From positions 1-39,782 of the forward strand of contig JASHRS010000043.1 in assembly GCA_030037215.1 (NCBI GenBank): 39,782 nt of DNA, read 5' to 3'. The stretch's first letter is position 1. The number at the start of each line of letters is the position of its first letter. Origin of the DNA: Silvibacterium sp. (GTDB lineage Bacteria > Acidobacteriota > Terriglobia > Terriglobales > Acidobacteriaceae). The notes under the pieces were generated by a model that worked only from the letters and a program-made list of their open reading frames with translations, searched no databases and was not told the origin of the DNA. A program made the position numbers and the translations under genes. Positions 24,904-32,599 of this stretch are shown here, piece after piece.

Positions 24904-26997
24904 CTAGCCGGTCACAATCTCCGAAAAGTCGGCAATCGAGGAGAAATTCCCCAGCACGGTTCCGATCAGCACCAGCCGGTTGCCACGCACCGCAGGATCC
25001 TCGACCATCACCATCACCTTATCGAAGAAAAGATCGACATGCGGACGCAGAGTTGCGATCTGCTCTAATGCGTCACCGTAGGCGTGCTCTGCGCGCAGTT
25101 TTTCGACTGCCGGAGCCAGCTTCACTGCATGCTTATACAGTCCTTGCTCGGCAGCCTCAGTTAGCAAAGCAGCCTTCACGCCATCAGGAATAACTTCGTT
25201 CTTTTCCTTTGCCTGCCGCACGATATTCTTCATTCGTTTGAACGCCGCCGAGATAGCCGCAAAGTCATCCGAGCCGCGCACGGCGCTTAACGCTTCTGCC
25301 CTCGCAATCGCATCGCGCACATCAGCGAACCCCGCCGCCAGCACAGCATTCACCACGTCATACGCAAATCCGCGCACGTCGCGCAGATAAAATTCCATGC
25401 GCTCGCGGAAAAACTCAGCGACTTTCTCGTGCAAGCCGCTTTGACCATGCAAAGCCGCTTTCGCAAGATCAGAAAATGTCAGCGGTAACTCTGACTCAGC
25501 CAGAATCTTCACGATGCCGTTCGCGGCACGACGCAATCCGAACGGGTCTTTCGATCCCGTCGGCTCTAGGCCGATTCCAAACATCGATGAGATGGTCTGA
25601 AAACGGTCCACAATTCCCAAAATCTTGCCTTCCACTGTTGGCGGAATCCGGTCATCCACACCAGCAGGTGAGTACTGCCAGTAGATCGCCTGCGCCACCA
25701 ATTCCCCCAGCTCCTGCGCCCGCGCATAAAGGCCGCCAACGACGCCCTGTAATTCGGTAAACTCCTTCACCAACTCCGTCGTTAAGTCGGTCTTCGCGAG
25801 CCGCACCGCAGCCAACAACGCAGTTCTGTCCGGCTTTGCGCCGCGTTCAGTGGCCGCACCCGACAACTGCTCTGCAATACGCAGATTCGCTTCTGTCTTG
25901 TCCCAATAACTCCCCAAATCCTTCTGGAAAGTCACCGACTTCAGCATCTCCACACGGTTCTCAAGCGGAATCCTCTGATCGAAATCCCAGAAGAACCTCG
26001 CATCGTTAAACCGCGCCCGCAGCACGCGCTCATTCCCATGCCGGATCACTTCGTCCGCACGTGCCGAAGCCTGGGTATTCAGCACCGCCAGGAAATAAGG
26101 AGCCAGCTTGCCCTGCGCATCCTCGACCGCAAAATATTTCTGGTGATCACGCATCACTGTCACCAGAGCTTCTTCCGGCAGCTTCAGATACTCGGGCTCA
26201 AAGCTCCCCAGCAGCACCGAAGGCCATTCCGTCAGGTGCGTCACCGTGTCCACCAGTGCTTCGTCCTCACGCCAGCGCGTACCCGAAACTGCTCTCGTCG
26301 CCCCATCCAGCCCTTTGCGGATCCTGTGCCTCCGCACCTCCACATCGGCGATAACATGCGCATCTTCCAGTACCTTCAGGTAATCTTTCGCATGCTCCAC
26401 CATCAGCGCGCCGGCGCCATGCAGAATCCGGTGCCCATACGTCAGGTTCGCTGCATGCACCCCGGCAAACTCCACCGGAACGATCGCATGATCGAGCAAA
26501 GCTAGCAGCCACTTTACCGGACGCACGAACCGCTCCGGCTTGCCCGCCCTCCAGTACATGTTCTTGGGCCAGTAAAGCGCGGCTAGCTCCTTCGGCAGTT
26601 GCTCCGTAAGAATCCCCACCGCGGCCCGTCCCTTGCGATGCGCTGTTGCCGACACATACTCGCCCTTCGGGGTCGTAATCTTCTCAAGTGAGCCAATCTC
26701 CACGCCGGCCTTCTTCGCAAACGCATGCCCCGCCGGAGTTGCCTCGCCATCCTTGAACGCCACCGCCCACGACGGGCCTGTAAGCTGCTCTTCGATATCT
26801 GCCTGCGCTGCGCTCACGCCCTTCACGAACACCGCCAGCCGTCGCGGTGTCGAATAGCTGTGAACCTCATGCACATCATGCAGTAAGCGCTCGCGCGTCA
26901 GTAGCTCCTCCACTCTCCGCGCAAGCTCCGCCTGCGCCGGAGCAATCATCCGCGCCGGAATTTCCTCAAGTCCAATTTCGAATAAAAAATCTGGCAT
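24904..26997 (-). CDS. glyS: Glycyl-tRNA synthetase beta subunit
   Basis: Large tRNA-binding subunit of the alpha2beta2 glycyl-tRNA synthetase, 697 aa as usual. The N-terminus reads FLFEIGLEEIPARMIAPAQAEL, followed by family segments such as HSYSTPRRLAVFVKGV, EWPSVLLGSFEPEYLKLPEEALVTVMRDHQKYFAVED, RARFNDARFFWDFD, KTDLTTELVKEFTELQGVVGGLYA and DPFGLRRAANGIVKIL. The C-terminal region contains the anticodon-binding domain. It begins 10 bases after glyQ and is followed by murB after five bases. Confidence 0.96.
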   Translation of the reverse strand: MPDFLFEIGLEEIPARMIAPAQAELARRVEELLTRERLLHDVHEVHSYSTPRRLAVFVKGVSAAQADIEEQLTGPSWAVAFKDGEATPAGHAFAKKAGVEIGSLEKITTPKGEYVSATAHRKGRAAVGILTEQLPKELAALYWPKNMYWRAGKPERFVRPVKWLLALLDHAIVPVEFAGVHAANLTYGHRILHGAGALMVEHAKDYLKVLEDAHVIADVEVRRHRIRKGLDGATRAVSGTRWREDEALVDTVTHLTEWPSVLLGSFEPEYLKLPEEALVTVMRDHQKYFAVEDAQGKLAPYFLAVLNTQASARADEVIRHGNERVLRARFNDARFFWDFDQRIPLENRVEMLKSVTFQKDLGSYWDKTEANLRIAEQLSGAATERGAKPDRTALLAAVRLAKTDLTTELVKEFTELQGVVGGLYARAQELGELVAQAIYWQYSPAGVDDRIPPTVEGKILGIVDRFQTISSMFGIGLEPTGSKDPFGLRRAANGIVKILAESELPLTFSDLAKAALHGQSGLHEKVAEFFRERMEFYLRDVRGFAYDVVNAVLAAGFADVRDAIARAEALSAVRGSDDFAAISAAFKRMKNIVRQAKEKNEVIPDGVKAALLTEAAEQGLYKHAVKLAPAVEKLRAEHAYGDALEQIATLRPHVDLFFDKVMVMVEDPAVRGNRLVLIGTVLGNFSSIADFSEIVTG

Positions 26998-27007
26998 CTT
27001 TATGTCT

Positions 27008-28048
27008 TTACTTTTCCGTTTCCTGCTGCGCCACGTAAGCCTTCGCTACTCCCACTGCCAGCGCGCGAATCCGCGCAATCACGCCCACCCGCTCCGTCAC
27101 TGAGATTGCTCCCCGCGCATCCAGCAAATTGAACAGGTGCGAGCACTTCAGGCACAGATCGTAGGCCCCAAGCACTGGAAACCGCTGCTGCTGCTCCTTC
27201 ACATCTTCAGCAAGCACGGGATCGCTGTCATGCACCAGACGGTCATGAATCTTCTCATGCCGCTCGGCGGCCTTCTCGGCCTTTGCAGAAAAGCTGTCGT
27301 TGTAGCTCTTGAGCAGCGCTTGGCACTCGGCTTCATACAGCCGCAGGTGCTCCCATAACTTGTCGACTTCCGCCGCCTCAAAGTTGTAGACCGAAAACTG
27401 CAGCTCTTCCTGAAAGCGAATCTCGCCGTAGGTCACATTGCGCCCGGTCTTCGGATCGCGCGCCCACACAACGTCATAGATCGAATCCACATCCTGCAGG
27501 AAGGCCGCAATGCGCTCCAGCCCATACGTAATCTCGCCGCTGATCGGGTCCAGGTCGATGCCGCCGCACTGCTGGAAGTATGTGAACTGGGTAATCTCCA
27601 GCCCATCCAGCATTACCTGCCAGCCGATCCCCCACGCGCCCAGTGTTGGAGACTCCCAGTTGTCTTCCTCAAACTTGATGTCGTGCTCGGCCAGGTCAAT
27701 CCCAATCGCTTCCAGCGATGCGAGATAAACCTCCTGAACATCCTCCGGAGGCGGCTTCAGAATCACCTGGAACTGCGTGTGTTTATATAGCCTGTTCGGA
27801 TTCTCTCCGTACCGCCCATCCGCGGGTCGGCGCGACGGCTGCGCATACGCAATGCTTACAGGCTTCGGCCCCAGCACGCGCAAAAACGTGTCGGGAGACA
27901 TCGTTCCCGCGCCCACTTCCACGTCGTAGGGTTGTTGCAGCACGCAGCCGCGTTCAGCCCAAAAGCTCTGCAGTCGAAACAGCAGTTTCTGAAAAGTGAG
28001 CGGCGCAGTTTTAGCTGAAGTAGTCGAGGTCGTTATTGTAGCTGGCAC
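27008..28048 (-). CDS. glyQ: Glycyl-tRNA synthetase alpha subunit
   Basis: Catalytic class II subunit that activates glycine. The 346-aa product has [33 protein letters not shown] (split here only for description: residues 17-49), [44 protein letters not shown] and [10 protein letters not shown]. It is somewhat longer than the roughly 300 aa typical, owing to a 16-residue Thr/Ser-rich N-terminal extension and a longer C-terminus. The start is GTG at 28048 with GGAAA upstream. A start closer to LTFQKLL is conceivable but no better codon is obvious. First synthetase gene of the glyQ-glyS-murB operon. Confidence 0.94.
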   Translation of the reverse strand: MPATITTSTTSAKTAPLTFQKLLFRLQSFWAERGCVLQQPYDVEVGAGTMSPDTFLRVLGPKPVSIAYAQPSRRPADGRYGENPNRLYKHTQFQVILKPPPEDVQEVYLASLEAIGIDLAEHDIKFEEDNWESPTLGAWGIGWQVMLDGLEITQFTYFQQCGGIDLDPISGEITYGLERIAAFLQDVDSIYDVVWARDPKTGRNVTYGEIRFQEELQFSVYNFEAAEVDKLWEHLRLYEAECQALLKSYNDSFSAKAEKAAERHEKIHDRLVHDSDPVLAEDVKEQQQRFPVLGAYDLCLKCSHLFNLLDARGAISVTERVGVIARIRALAVGVAKAYVAQQETEK

Positions 28049-28084
28049 GTATGATTTCCGTTGGATTGAGCGCTTTCCCCGATT

Positions 28085-28513
28085 CTAAATGAGTTTCTTC
28101 ACTGCCTTCTCTGTCAACGTCTTCACGCCAAGTTCGGTAAGCGACGGCAGTCCCATGCTCACGCGTACCGCATCGGCCACATGCCCCAGCTCTTTCGGAT
28201 CAAGATTCTCATCAATCTGCACTGCATATTCGTAAAACGGCGTAATCGGAATCCCATTCAGCAGCGCCCGTTCCGAAACCACTCGATAGGTGCTCTTCCA
28301 GATCACCCCGCGCCGCGATGTGCTGACCGACTGCTCAAAGGTCAGTCCCTGAATAGCCGAGTCCTTCCCTTGTTGAAATGACTCCGCCTTCTCAGCTCTC
28401 AGCCGCTCCTCAAACGCATTCAGCCGCCGATGATGCACCGTCCACAGATATGTCATAGGAATGGCCAGCCCAAATCCGATCAAAAACCACGCGAATCCCC
28501 AAAGTTGATTCAT
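28085..28513 (-). CDS. Single-pass membrane protein of unknown function
   Basis: A 142-aa protein I do not recognise. One N-terminal membrane helix (WGFAWFLIGFGLAIPMTYLW) is followed by a charged, probably coiled segment (HHRRLNAFEERLRAEKAESF) and a soluble domain without known motifs. ATG at 28513 is chosen because AGGAG lies just upstream; the frame is open to a GTG at 28540. It lies 36 bases ahead of glyQ on the same strand and 40 bases after the winged-helix gene, so it may be transcribed with either. Confidence 0.6.
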   Translation of the reverse strand: MNQLWGFAWFLIGFGLAIPMTYLWTVHHRRLNAFEERLRAEKAESFQQGKDSAIQGLTFEQSVSTSRRGVIWKSTYRVVSERALLNGIPITPFYEYAVQIDENLDPKELGHVADAVRVSMGLPSLTELGVKTLTEKAVKKLI

Positions 28514-28552
28514 AGCTCCTGCCATCCCTTTCGAGTTCACTCAACGTACAGT

Positions 28553-28861
28553 CTATCGAGCCTTTCGGCTGCCTTCTTCCCGTTTCCAGGGAGCCAGCAC
28601 TTTGTACCTCGGCGTCGCTGTCACCGTTTGTTTCGTTACATCCAACAGCTTCCGTCGTACCAGCCATCCGACTGCCGATTGCGCCGAGCTCTTGGATACG
28701 CCCACCGACTCCGCAAGCTCCTGATAGCTGATCTGGACCGCCTTCCCGCTCCGTTGCTCTTCCGCCGCCAGCCACAGATACACCAGGAAACCCACCGGTC
28801 TGCGGTCATGGCCCACCAGATCGCGCATCAACACATCCACCACGTAATCATCGAGCTTCAT
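28553..28861 (-). CDS. Winged helix-turn-helix transcriptional regulator
   Basis: A 102-aa DNA-binding protein. After MKLDDYVVDVLMRDLVG comes a winged HTH: VQISYQELAESVGVSKSSAQSAVGWLVRRKLL, in which the second half is the recognition helix, followed by a basic C-terminus. No effector domain is present. The frame is open to 28996, but starts up there would overlap the divergent VOC gene; ATG at 28861 fits the domain. A perfect 8-bp inverted repeat (28861-28887) overlaps this start codon and its likely promoter, so autoregulation is a reasonable inference. No good ribosome-binding site is seen, so the transcript may be leaderless or nearly so. Confidence 0.75.
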   Translation of the reverse strand: MKLDDYVVDVLMRDLVGHDRRPVGFLVYLWLAAEEQRSGKAVQISYQELAESVGVSKSSAQSAVGWLVRRKLLDVTKQTVTATPRYKVLAPWKREEGSRKAR

Positions 28862-28887
28862 TGCTATACCAATTATCAATATAGCAA
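28861..28887. promoter_or_regulatory. Perfect inverted repeat at the winged-helix gene start (operator candidate)
   Basis: TTGCTATA (28861-28868) and TATAGCAA (28880-28887) are exact reverse complements separated by 11 bases. The dyad touches the start codon of the winged-helix gene and covers a GATAAT sequence on the minus strand that could be its -10. It also lies just upstream of the candidate VOC promoter. The size and symmetry suit a dimeric regulator; the neighbouring protein is the natural candidate. Confidence 0.5.
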
Positions 28888-28898
28888 CTCTTACCAGA

Positions 28899-28927
28899 TT
28901 GCGCCTATCCAAAACCCGGGATATGGT
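28899..28927 (+). promoter_or_regulatory. Candidate sigma70-type promoter of the VOC gene
   Basis: TTGCGC at 28899-28904 and TATGGT at 28922-28927 are separated by 17 bases. The predicted start near 28934 gives a leader of about 20 bases containing the strong GGAGGGG ribosome-binding site. Consensus match is partial (three and four of six). Confidence 0.4.
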
Positions 28928-28955
28928 CTGAGGTGTTTCCAATGGAGGGGAAAAA

Positions 28956-29321
28956 ATGATTCGCGGATTAAAAATCGTCAGCATCCCCGTTCGCAATCAG
29001 GACGTTGCTCTGGACTTCTACACCACAAAGCTGGGCTTCAAAGTCGCAACCGATCAGCCCTTCGGAAACGGACAGCGTTGGATCGAACTCCGCATCCCAG
29101 GCTCCGACGTCGGCCTCGCTTTGTTTACCCCTCCCGGATACGAGAGCCGTATCGGCGGCTTCCAGCCCATGACCTTCTGGTGCGACGACGTCCTCGCCAC
29201 TGCCGCGCTGCTCAAATCCAAAGGAGTCGAGCTTACCGCGGAGCCGAGGAAGGAAACTTGGGGAACGATGGCCAAATTCAAAGATCCCGACGGAAACGAA
29301 TTCGTATTCTCTTCCAGGTGA
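28956..29321 (+). CDS. VOC (glyoxalase/dioxygenase fold) protein
   Basis: A 121-aa vicinal-oxygen-chelate protein with the usual two beta-alpha-beta-beta-beta units: VSIPVRNQDVALDFYTTKLGF near the start, then FWCDDVLATAALLKSKGVEL and KDPDGNEFVF at the end. The last motif supplies a conserved metal-ligand Glu. Small VOC proteins act as glyoxalase-like enzymes, epimerases or antibiotic-binding proteins, and the sequence alone does not say which. GGAGGGG lies seven bases before the ATG. It is divergent from the winged-helix gene, which may regulate it. Confidence 0.85.
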   Translation: MIRGLKIVSIPVRNQDVALDFYTTKLGFKVATDQPFGNGQRWIELRIPGSDVGLALFTPPGYESRIGGFQPMTFWCDDVLATAALLKSKGVELTAEPRKETWGTMAKFKDPDGNEFVFSSR

Positions 29322-29366
29322 CGGCACAGTGCACGCGTCGGGTGATTTCCTGGCCGAACATCCGTC

Positions 29367-29837
29367 CTACCCAGGCGTCTTCACTTTGGTTTTCATCATT
29401 ACTACGGCTTTTTCCAGACGTTTCGCGCGCGTCTCTTCTTTCTTGGCCTCGGCAATCCATCGGCAATACTCTTTGCGATGCGTATAGCTCAACGAATCAA
29501 AAAACTCGCGCAAACCTTCTCTCTTCATCATCCGCTCCAGCTCCGCCGGAACCTCCAGTGTGCGCTCTTCATCATCCTTCCACACAGTTACGTCCAGAAC
29601 ATCGCCGGTCTTCTTACTCAACTTTTCGCGTATCGCCTTCGGCACATGCAGCATATGCTGCGGATGTCCGTACTTGATCAACGACCCTGTATACCCCACG
29701 CCGTCAAACGTCGCCTTCACCGGAACCTTGCCCCGCGTCCCAAACTCAGCCTCTGTGTCATAGGGAAAGAACACAAACGTCCCGCCCATTCTTGCCGGCT
29801 CAATCTTTGCCTTGAATCTGTATTTCTTCGCCGCCAT
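29367..29837 (-). CDS. YdeI/DUF1905 family protein
   Basis: A 156-aa cytoplasmic protein. The N-terminal half (FKAKIEPARMGGTFVFFPYDTEAEFG to about residue 95, including GHPQHMLHVPKAIRE) is a DUF1905 beta-barrel. The C-terminal half (VPAELERMMKREGLREFFDSLSYTHRKEYCRWIAEAKKEETRAKRLEK) is the helical YdeI/OmdA region, found in proteins linked by some studies to peptide or bacteriocin tolerance. The true function is unsettled. It follows recO by 21 bases on the same strand. Confidence 0.82.
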   Translation of the reverse strand: MAAKKYRFKAKIEPARMGGTFVFFPYDTEAEFGTRGKVPVKATFDGVGYTGSLIKYGHPQHMLHVPKAIREKLSKKTGDVLDVTVWKDDEERTLEVPAELERMMKREGLREFFDSLSYTHRKEYCRWIAEAKKEETRAKRLEKAVVMMKTKVKTPG

Positions 29838-29858
29838 CGTCTAACCCTCTGCGCTCCG

Positions 29859-30587
29859 CTATGAAAGCTGATTCAGCGCCTGCACCGACCGTAATTTCCG
29901 TTCCAGATGCCGCTCCAACCCCTGCAGTGCAAACCTTCGCAGGTCAGCAGCCCGGTTTCGCGGCCATTCCTCCTCAGCCAGCGCCGCAACCGGCTCGCGA
30001 AACATCCTCGCCGCTACTCCGAGCGACTCCGCTGAAAGCACACGCGCTGCCGGATGCCTGTGCTCCACACACACAAGCCCGTCATGCTGTGCCTCAAAAT
30101 ACGCCGGTTCGCTTCCAAACGCACGCCCACACGCCGTGCAGCGGACAATCTCCGGCATCCACCCCATCAGCCGAACCATCCACAATCCGAAATACGTCAC
30201 CGGAAGCCATATGCGCCCTGCGCGCGTCTGTTCCAGAACCGCCAGCGTCAGTCGAAACACCGCATCCTGTGGATCATGGTCCTGCAGCGTCTCCTCCAGC
30301 ACCTCGACATAGAACTCAAGCGCTGCAGCCCGCCCATAATCCACCGGCTCACTTAGTGGAGAAGCCACTATCTCGCACGCATCCAGTCGTACCAACTCTT
30401 GCCGCGGCTTCTCCACATAGCTGGCCAGCACATACGTCATCGGCTCCAGCGCCCCGCCAAAGCGCTTGCGCGATTTGGCTGCGGACTTGGCCACGCCCTT
30501 CAGCTTGCCCTGGTCCCGCGTAAAAAACGACACGATCTGGTCCGCCTCATGGATCGGCCACGTGCGAAGAATCAGTGCTTCAATCAC
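29859..30587 (-). CDS. recO: DNA repair protein RecO
   Basis: Recombination mediator that, with RecR, helps load RecA on SSB-coated single-stranded DNA. The 242-aa product has the N-terminal OB domain (ALILRTWPIHEADQIVSFFTRDQGKLKGVAKSAAKS, residues 4-39), the helical domain, and a metal-site segment CTACGRAF with a later Cys and His (VCVEH). Start is GTG at 30587 with no strong ribosome-binding site. It is divergent from glnA and leads the YdeI-like gene. Confidence 0.92.
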   Translation of the reverse strand: MIEALILRTWPIHEADQIVSFFTRDQGKLKGVAKSAAKSRKRFGGALEPMTYVLASYVEKPRQELVRLDACEIVASPLSEPVDYGRAAALEFYVEVLEETLQDHDPQDAVFRLTLAVLEQTRAGRIWLPVTYFGLWMVRLMGWMPEIVRCTACGRAFGSEPAYFEAQHDGLVCVEHRHPAARVLSAESLGVAARMFREPVAALAEEEWPRNRAADLRRFALQGLERHLERKLRSVQALNQLS

Positions 30588-30656
30588 AAAGTAAGCCTAC
30601 AACCTCTGCGCAACCGCACCATTTAGCCCGGTTCGCCGCAGCATAAAAATTATCAA

Positions 30657-30684
30657 TTTACGGAATTACTTTTTTTAATATCAT
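30657..30684 (+). promoter_or_regulatory. Candidate promoter for the glutamine synthetase gene
   Basis: TTTACG (30657-30662), 16 bases, TATCAT (30679-30684), in an A/T-rich block (30643-30690) with a run of seven T. It would give a leader of about 125 bases, in which a short hairpin (GAGCC/GGCTC at 30749-30760) is followed by TTTT, perhaps a weak attenuator. I see no sigma54 site or GlnR-like box. Confidence 0.35.
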
Positions 30685-30818
30685 TCTTTTGCTGCCCGCT
30701 CCGCATTAGTCTTGAATCGTAGCCAGATCACCCCTCGATTTGACCCCTGAGCCACGGCTCTTTTCCGGCCGCGCAATCTTGGAGATGTCTGCGCGTAAAA
30801 TCCAACCTGAGGAGATAC

Positions 30819-32252
30819 ATGTCCACCGAGCTTCGTAATTTCTTGTCGCTGTCTTATGAAGAATTGGAAGAGCTGAACCTGAAAGCGAAAGACCAGCGCC
30901 GCAAGCGCGTCGATCCCGGCAAGATTCAGGAGGAGCGGCTAAAATACCTCACCGATCAGAAGGGCATTAAGGCTGTCACCGTTCTCTTCAGCGACCTCGA
31001 AGGCCGCCTTCACATGCTCGACTACGACAAGAAATTCCTCATCAAGAGCTACGACAACCTTACCTTCGATGGTTCGTCCATCCGCGGCTTCACTGCGCAG
31101 CGTGAGAGCGATCTCCGTCTCGGCATCGATTGGGCTGCCTTTTACTATGCGCCCGCTGATTACTTCGGCGCTGGCAAAGTGCTGGTTTTTGGCGAAGTCA
31201 TCGACAAGAATGGCGCAGGTTACTCTGCCGATATGCGCGGCGTGCTCAAAAGCTACGCCCAGGGCCAGTATGACAAGCATGGCTACACCCTGAATGCCGC
31301 CAACGAAATCGAGGGTTTTCTCTTCGCAGGACTCGACGCGGAAAGGCGCTTCCCTGATACCCGCAGGTTCGAATACGTCAACACCGGCGGCTATTACCAC
31401 TCTCTGCCCGGCGACCCACTCCGCACCTTCATCGACACTGCCGCTGAAGTGCAGCGCTCCATGGGCTTCGAAAACGAGAAGGACCATCCCGAAGTCGCAC
31501 CCTCGCAGTTTGAGATCAACTACGGATACGGCGAAGTCGTCGCCGCCGCCGATCAGATCCAGCTCTACAAGCTCATCTGTCGTCAGGTGGCAACCAAAAT
31601 GGGGATGACTGCAAGCTTCCTGCCCAAGCCCGTCGTCGGTGTCAACGGCAGCGGCATGCATACCAACGTCTCGGTCAGCAACAAAGAGGGCAAGAACGCC
31701 TTCTGGGACCCGAAGGGCGAAGAAAAGCTGGCTGCCTTTGCCTGGGAGTTCGTCGACCGCATCCTCACACATGGCAACGACATCTGCTTGCTGTTGAACC
31801 CGAGCGTGAACGCTTACCGTCGCCTCGATCCCCACTTCGAAGCGCCGAATCAGATCAAGGCCTCGGCCGTCGATCGTGGCTCAATGGTTCGCATCCCCAT
31901 CGGCAACGAGAAATCGTCGCGCGTCGAAGTCCGTTCGGTCGCGCCCGACGCAAACCCATATCTCGTTCAGTATTCGATCTTCCGCTCCGGGCTCGAGGGT
32001 GAAACGGCCAAAATCGCCAACCTGCGTCAGGCCGAGCGCTATCTACCCGACAACATCTATACTGCGCTGGATAACTTCCGCAACTCAACATGGATCACGA
32101 AGCTGCTCGGCGAAGACGTCAAGGTGCGCTTCGCAGACCTCAAGCAGGCCTCGGCAGACCGCTGCCCGCGCCTGCTCGGAACCTTCGTTAAGCCCGAGGA
32201 AGTCCAGTTCCACCACGAGGTCTACAACCAGTTTCTCTGGAACCAGTTCTAA
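30819..32252 (+). CDS. glnA: Type I glutamine synthetase, divergent form
   Basis: ATP-dependent ligase making glutamine from glutamate and ammonia. The 477-aa product has the type I layout: FDGSSIRGF with the ammonium-site Asp, the metal-binding NEIEGFLF, GVNGSGMHTNVSV, NPSVNAYRRLDPHFEAP with flap Glu341, RIPIGNEKSS and EVRSVAPDANPYL. It departs from ordinary GlnA in several places. GSGMHxH is GSGMHTN, so the second His is Asn. ESDLRLGIDWAAFYYAPADYF replaces the usual substrate loop, and the C-terminus ends YNQFLWNQF. The normal adenylylation segment NLYDLP reads NIYTAL. A strong TGAGGAG ribosome-binding site precedes the ATG. Substrate is probably glutamate; a related amine ligase is possible. 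Confidence 0.85.
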   Translation: MSTELRNFLSLSYEELEELNLKAKDQRRKRVDPGKIQEERLKYLTDQKGIKAVTVLFSDLEGRLHMLDYDKKFLIKSYDNLTFDGSSIRGFTAQRESDLRLGIDWAAFYYAPADYFGAGKVLVFGEVIDKNGAGYSADMRGVLKSYAQGQYDKHGYTLNAANEIEGFLFAGLDAERRFPDTRRFEYVNTGGYYHSLPGDPLRTFIDTAAEVQRSMGFENEKDHPEVAPSQFEINYGYGEVVAAADQIQLYKLICRQVATKMGMTASFLPKPVVGVNGSGMHTNVSVSNKEGKNAFWDPKGEEKLAAFAWEFVDRILTHGNDICLLLNPSVNAYRRLDPHFEAPNQIKASAVDRGSMVRIPIGNEKSSRVEVRSVAPDANPYLVQYSIFRSGLEGETAKIANLRQAERYLPDNIYTALDNFRNSTWITKLLGEDVKVRFADLKQASADRCPRLLGTFVKPEEVQFHHEVYNQFLWNQF

Positions 32253-32262
32253 CTGGCGAACA

Positions 32263-32304
32263 CAAAAGCGCCCCCGGTCCGATCATCGATTCGGGGGCGT
32301 TTTC
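32263..32304. terminator. Bidirectional terminator between glnA and the cytochrome-like gene
   Basis: CGCCCCCG (32269-32276) pairs with CGGGGGCG (32292-32299) over 8 bp, followed by TTTT on the plus strand and, read from the other side, by TTTTG after AAAAG on the minus strand. It sits between the convergent ends of glnA and the gene at 32307. Confidence 0.75.
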
Positions 32305-32306
32305 AT

Positions 32307-32537
32307 TTATGCGGCAAGCCCTTCGTCCATCCATCTCTTGAAGGTCTTTACCTGCTCCTCAGGCCACGGAGACCCAGGCGGCATCGAGCCATTGGACACT
32401 GCGCCATAGACCGACTGCGCATTAGCCGGCACACGCATCCACGCCGGGTCATCCAGCAGTACTCCATATGAGCTCATACAATCCACATCCTCTTCGCGAA
32501 ACAGGGGACGAATGTCCTTCGCAAAACTCAAAGCCAT
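32307..32537 (-). CDS. Haem-less cytochrome-c-like small protein
   Basis: A 76-aa protein that looks like a small cytochrome-c-type domain without haem attachment. It starts MALSFAKDIRPLFREEDVDCM and ends SMPPGSPWPEEQVKTFKRWMDEG, both frequent in cytochrome-c-like modules of oxidases and tyrosinase-associated proteins. The CxxCH motif is missing; only one Cys occurs, in DCMSSYG. No signal peptide is present, so it is predicted cytoplasmic and unable to bind haem covalently. ATG at 32537 is chosen because AAGGAGGGTGAT lies directly upstream; the upstream frame to 32567 has no such site. Function unknown. Confidence 0.75.
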   Translation of the reverse strand: MALSFAKDIRPLFREEDVDCMSSYGVLLDDPAWMRVPANAQSVYGAVSNGSMPPGSPWPEEQVKTFKRWMDEGLAA

Positions 32538-32599
32538 ATCACCCTCCTTCAATCCGGCCTTCAACACCTGACAAACAGGCTCACTGCGGCCTTCAATCG

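Noticed and set aside
28862-28996. Longer N-terminus of the winged-helix regulator
   Set aside because: Would overlap the divergent VOC gene and cover the dyad and promoter; the added residues fit no domain.
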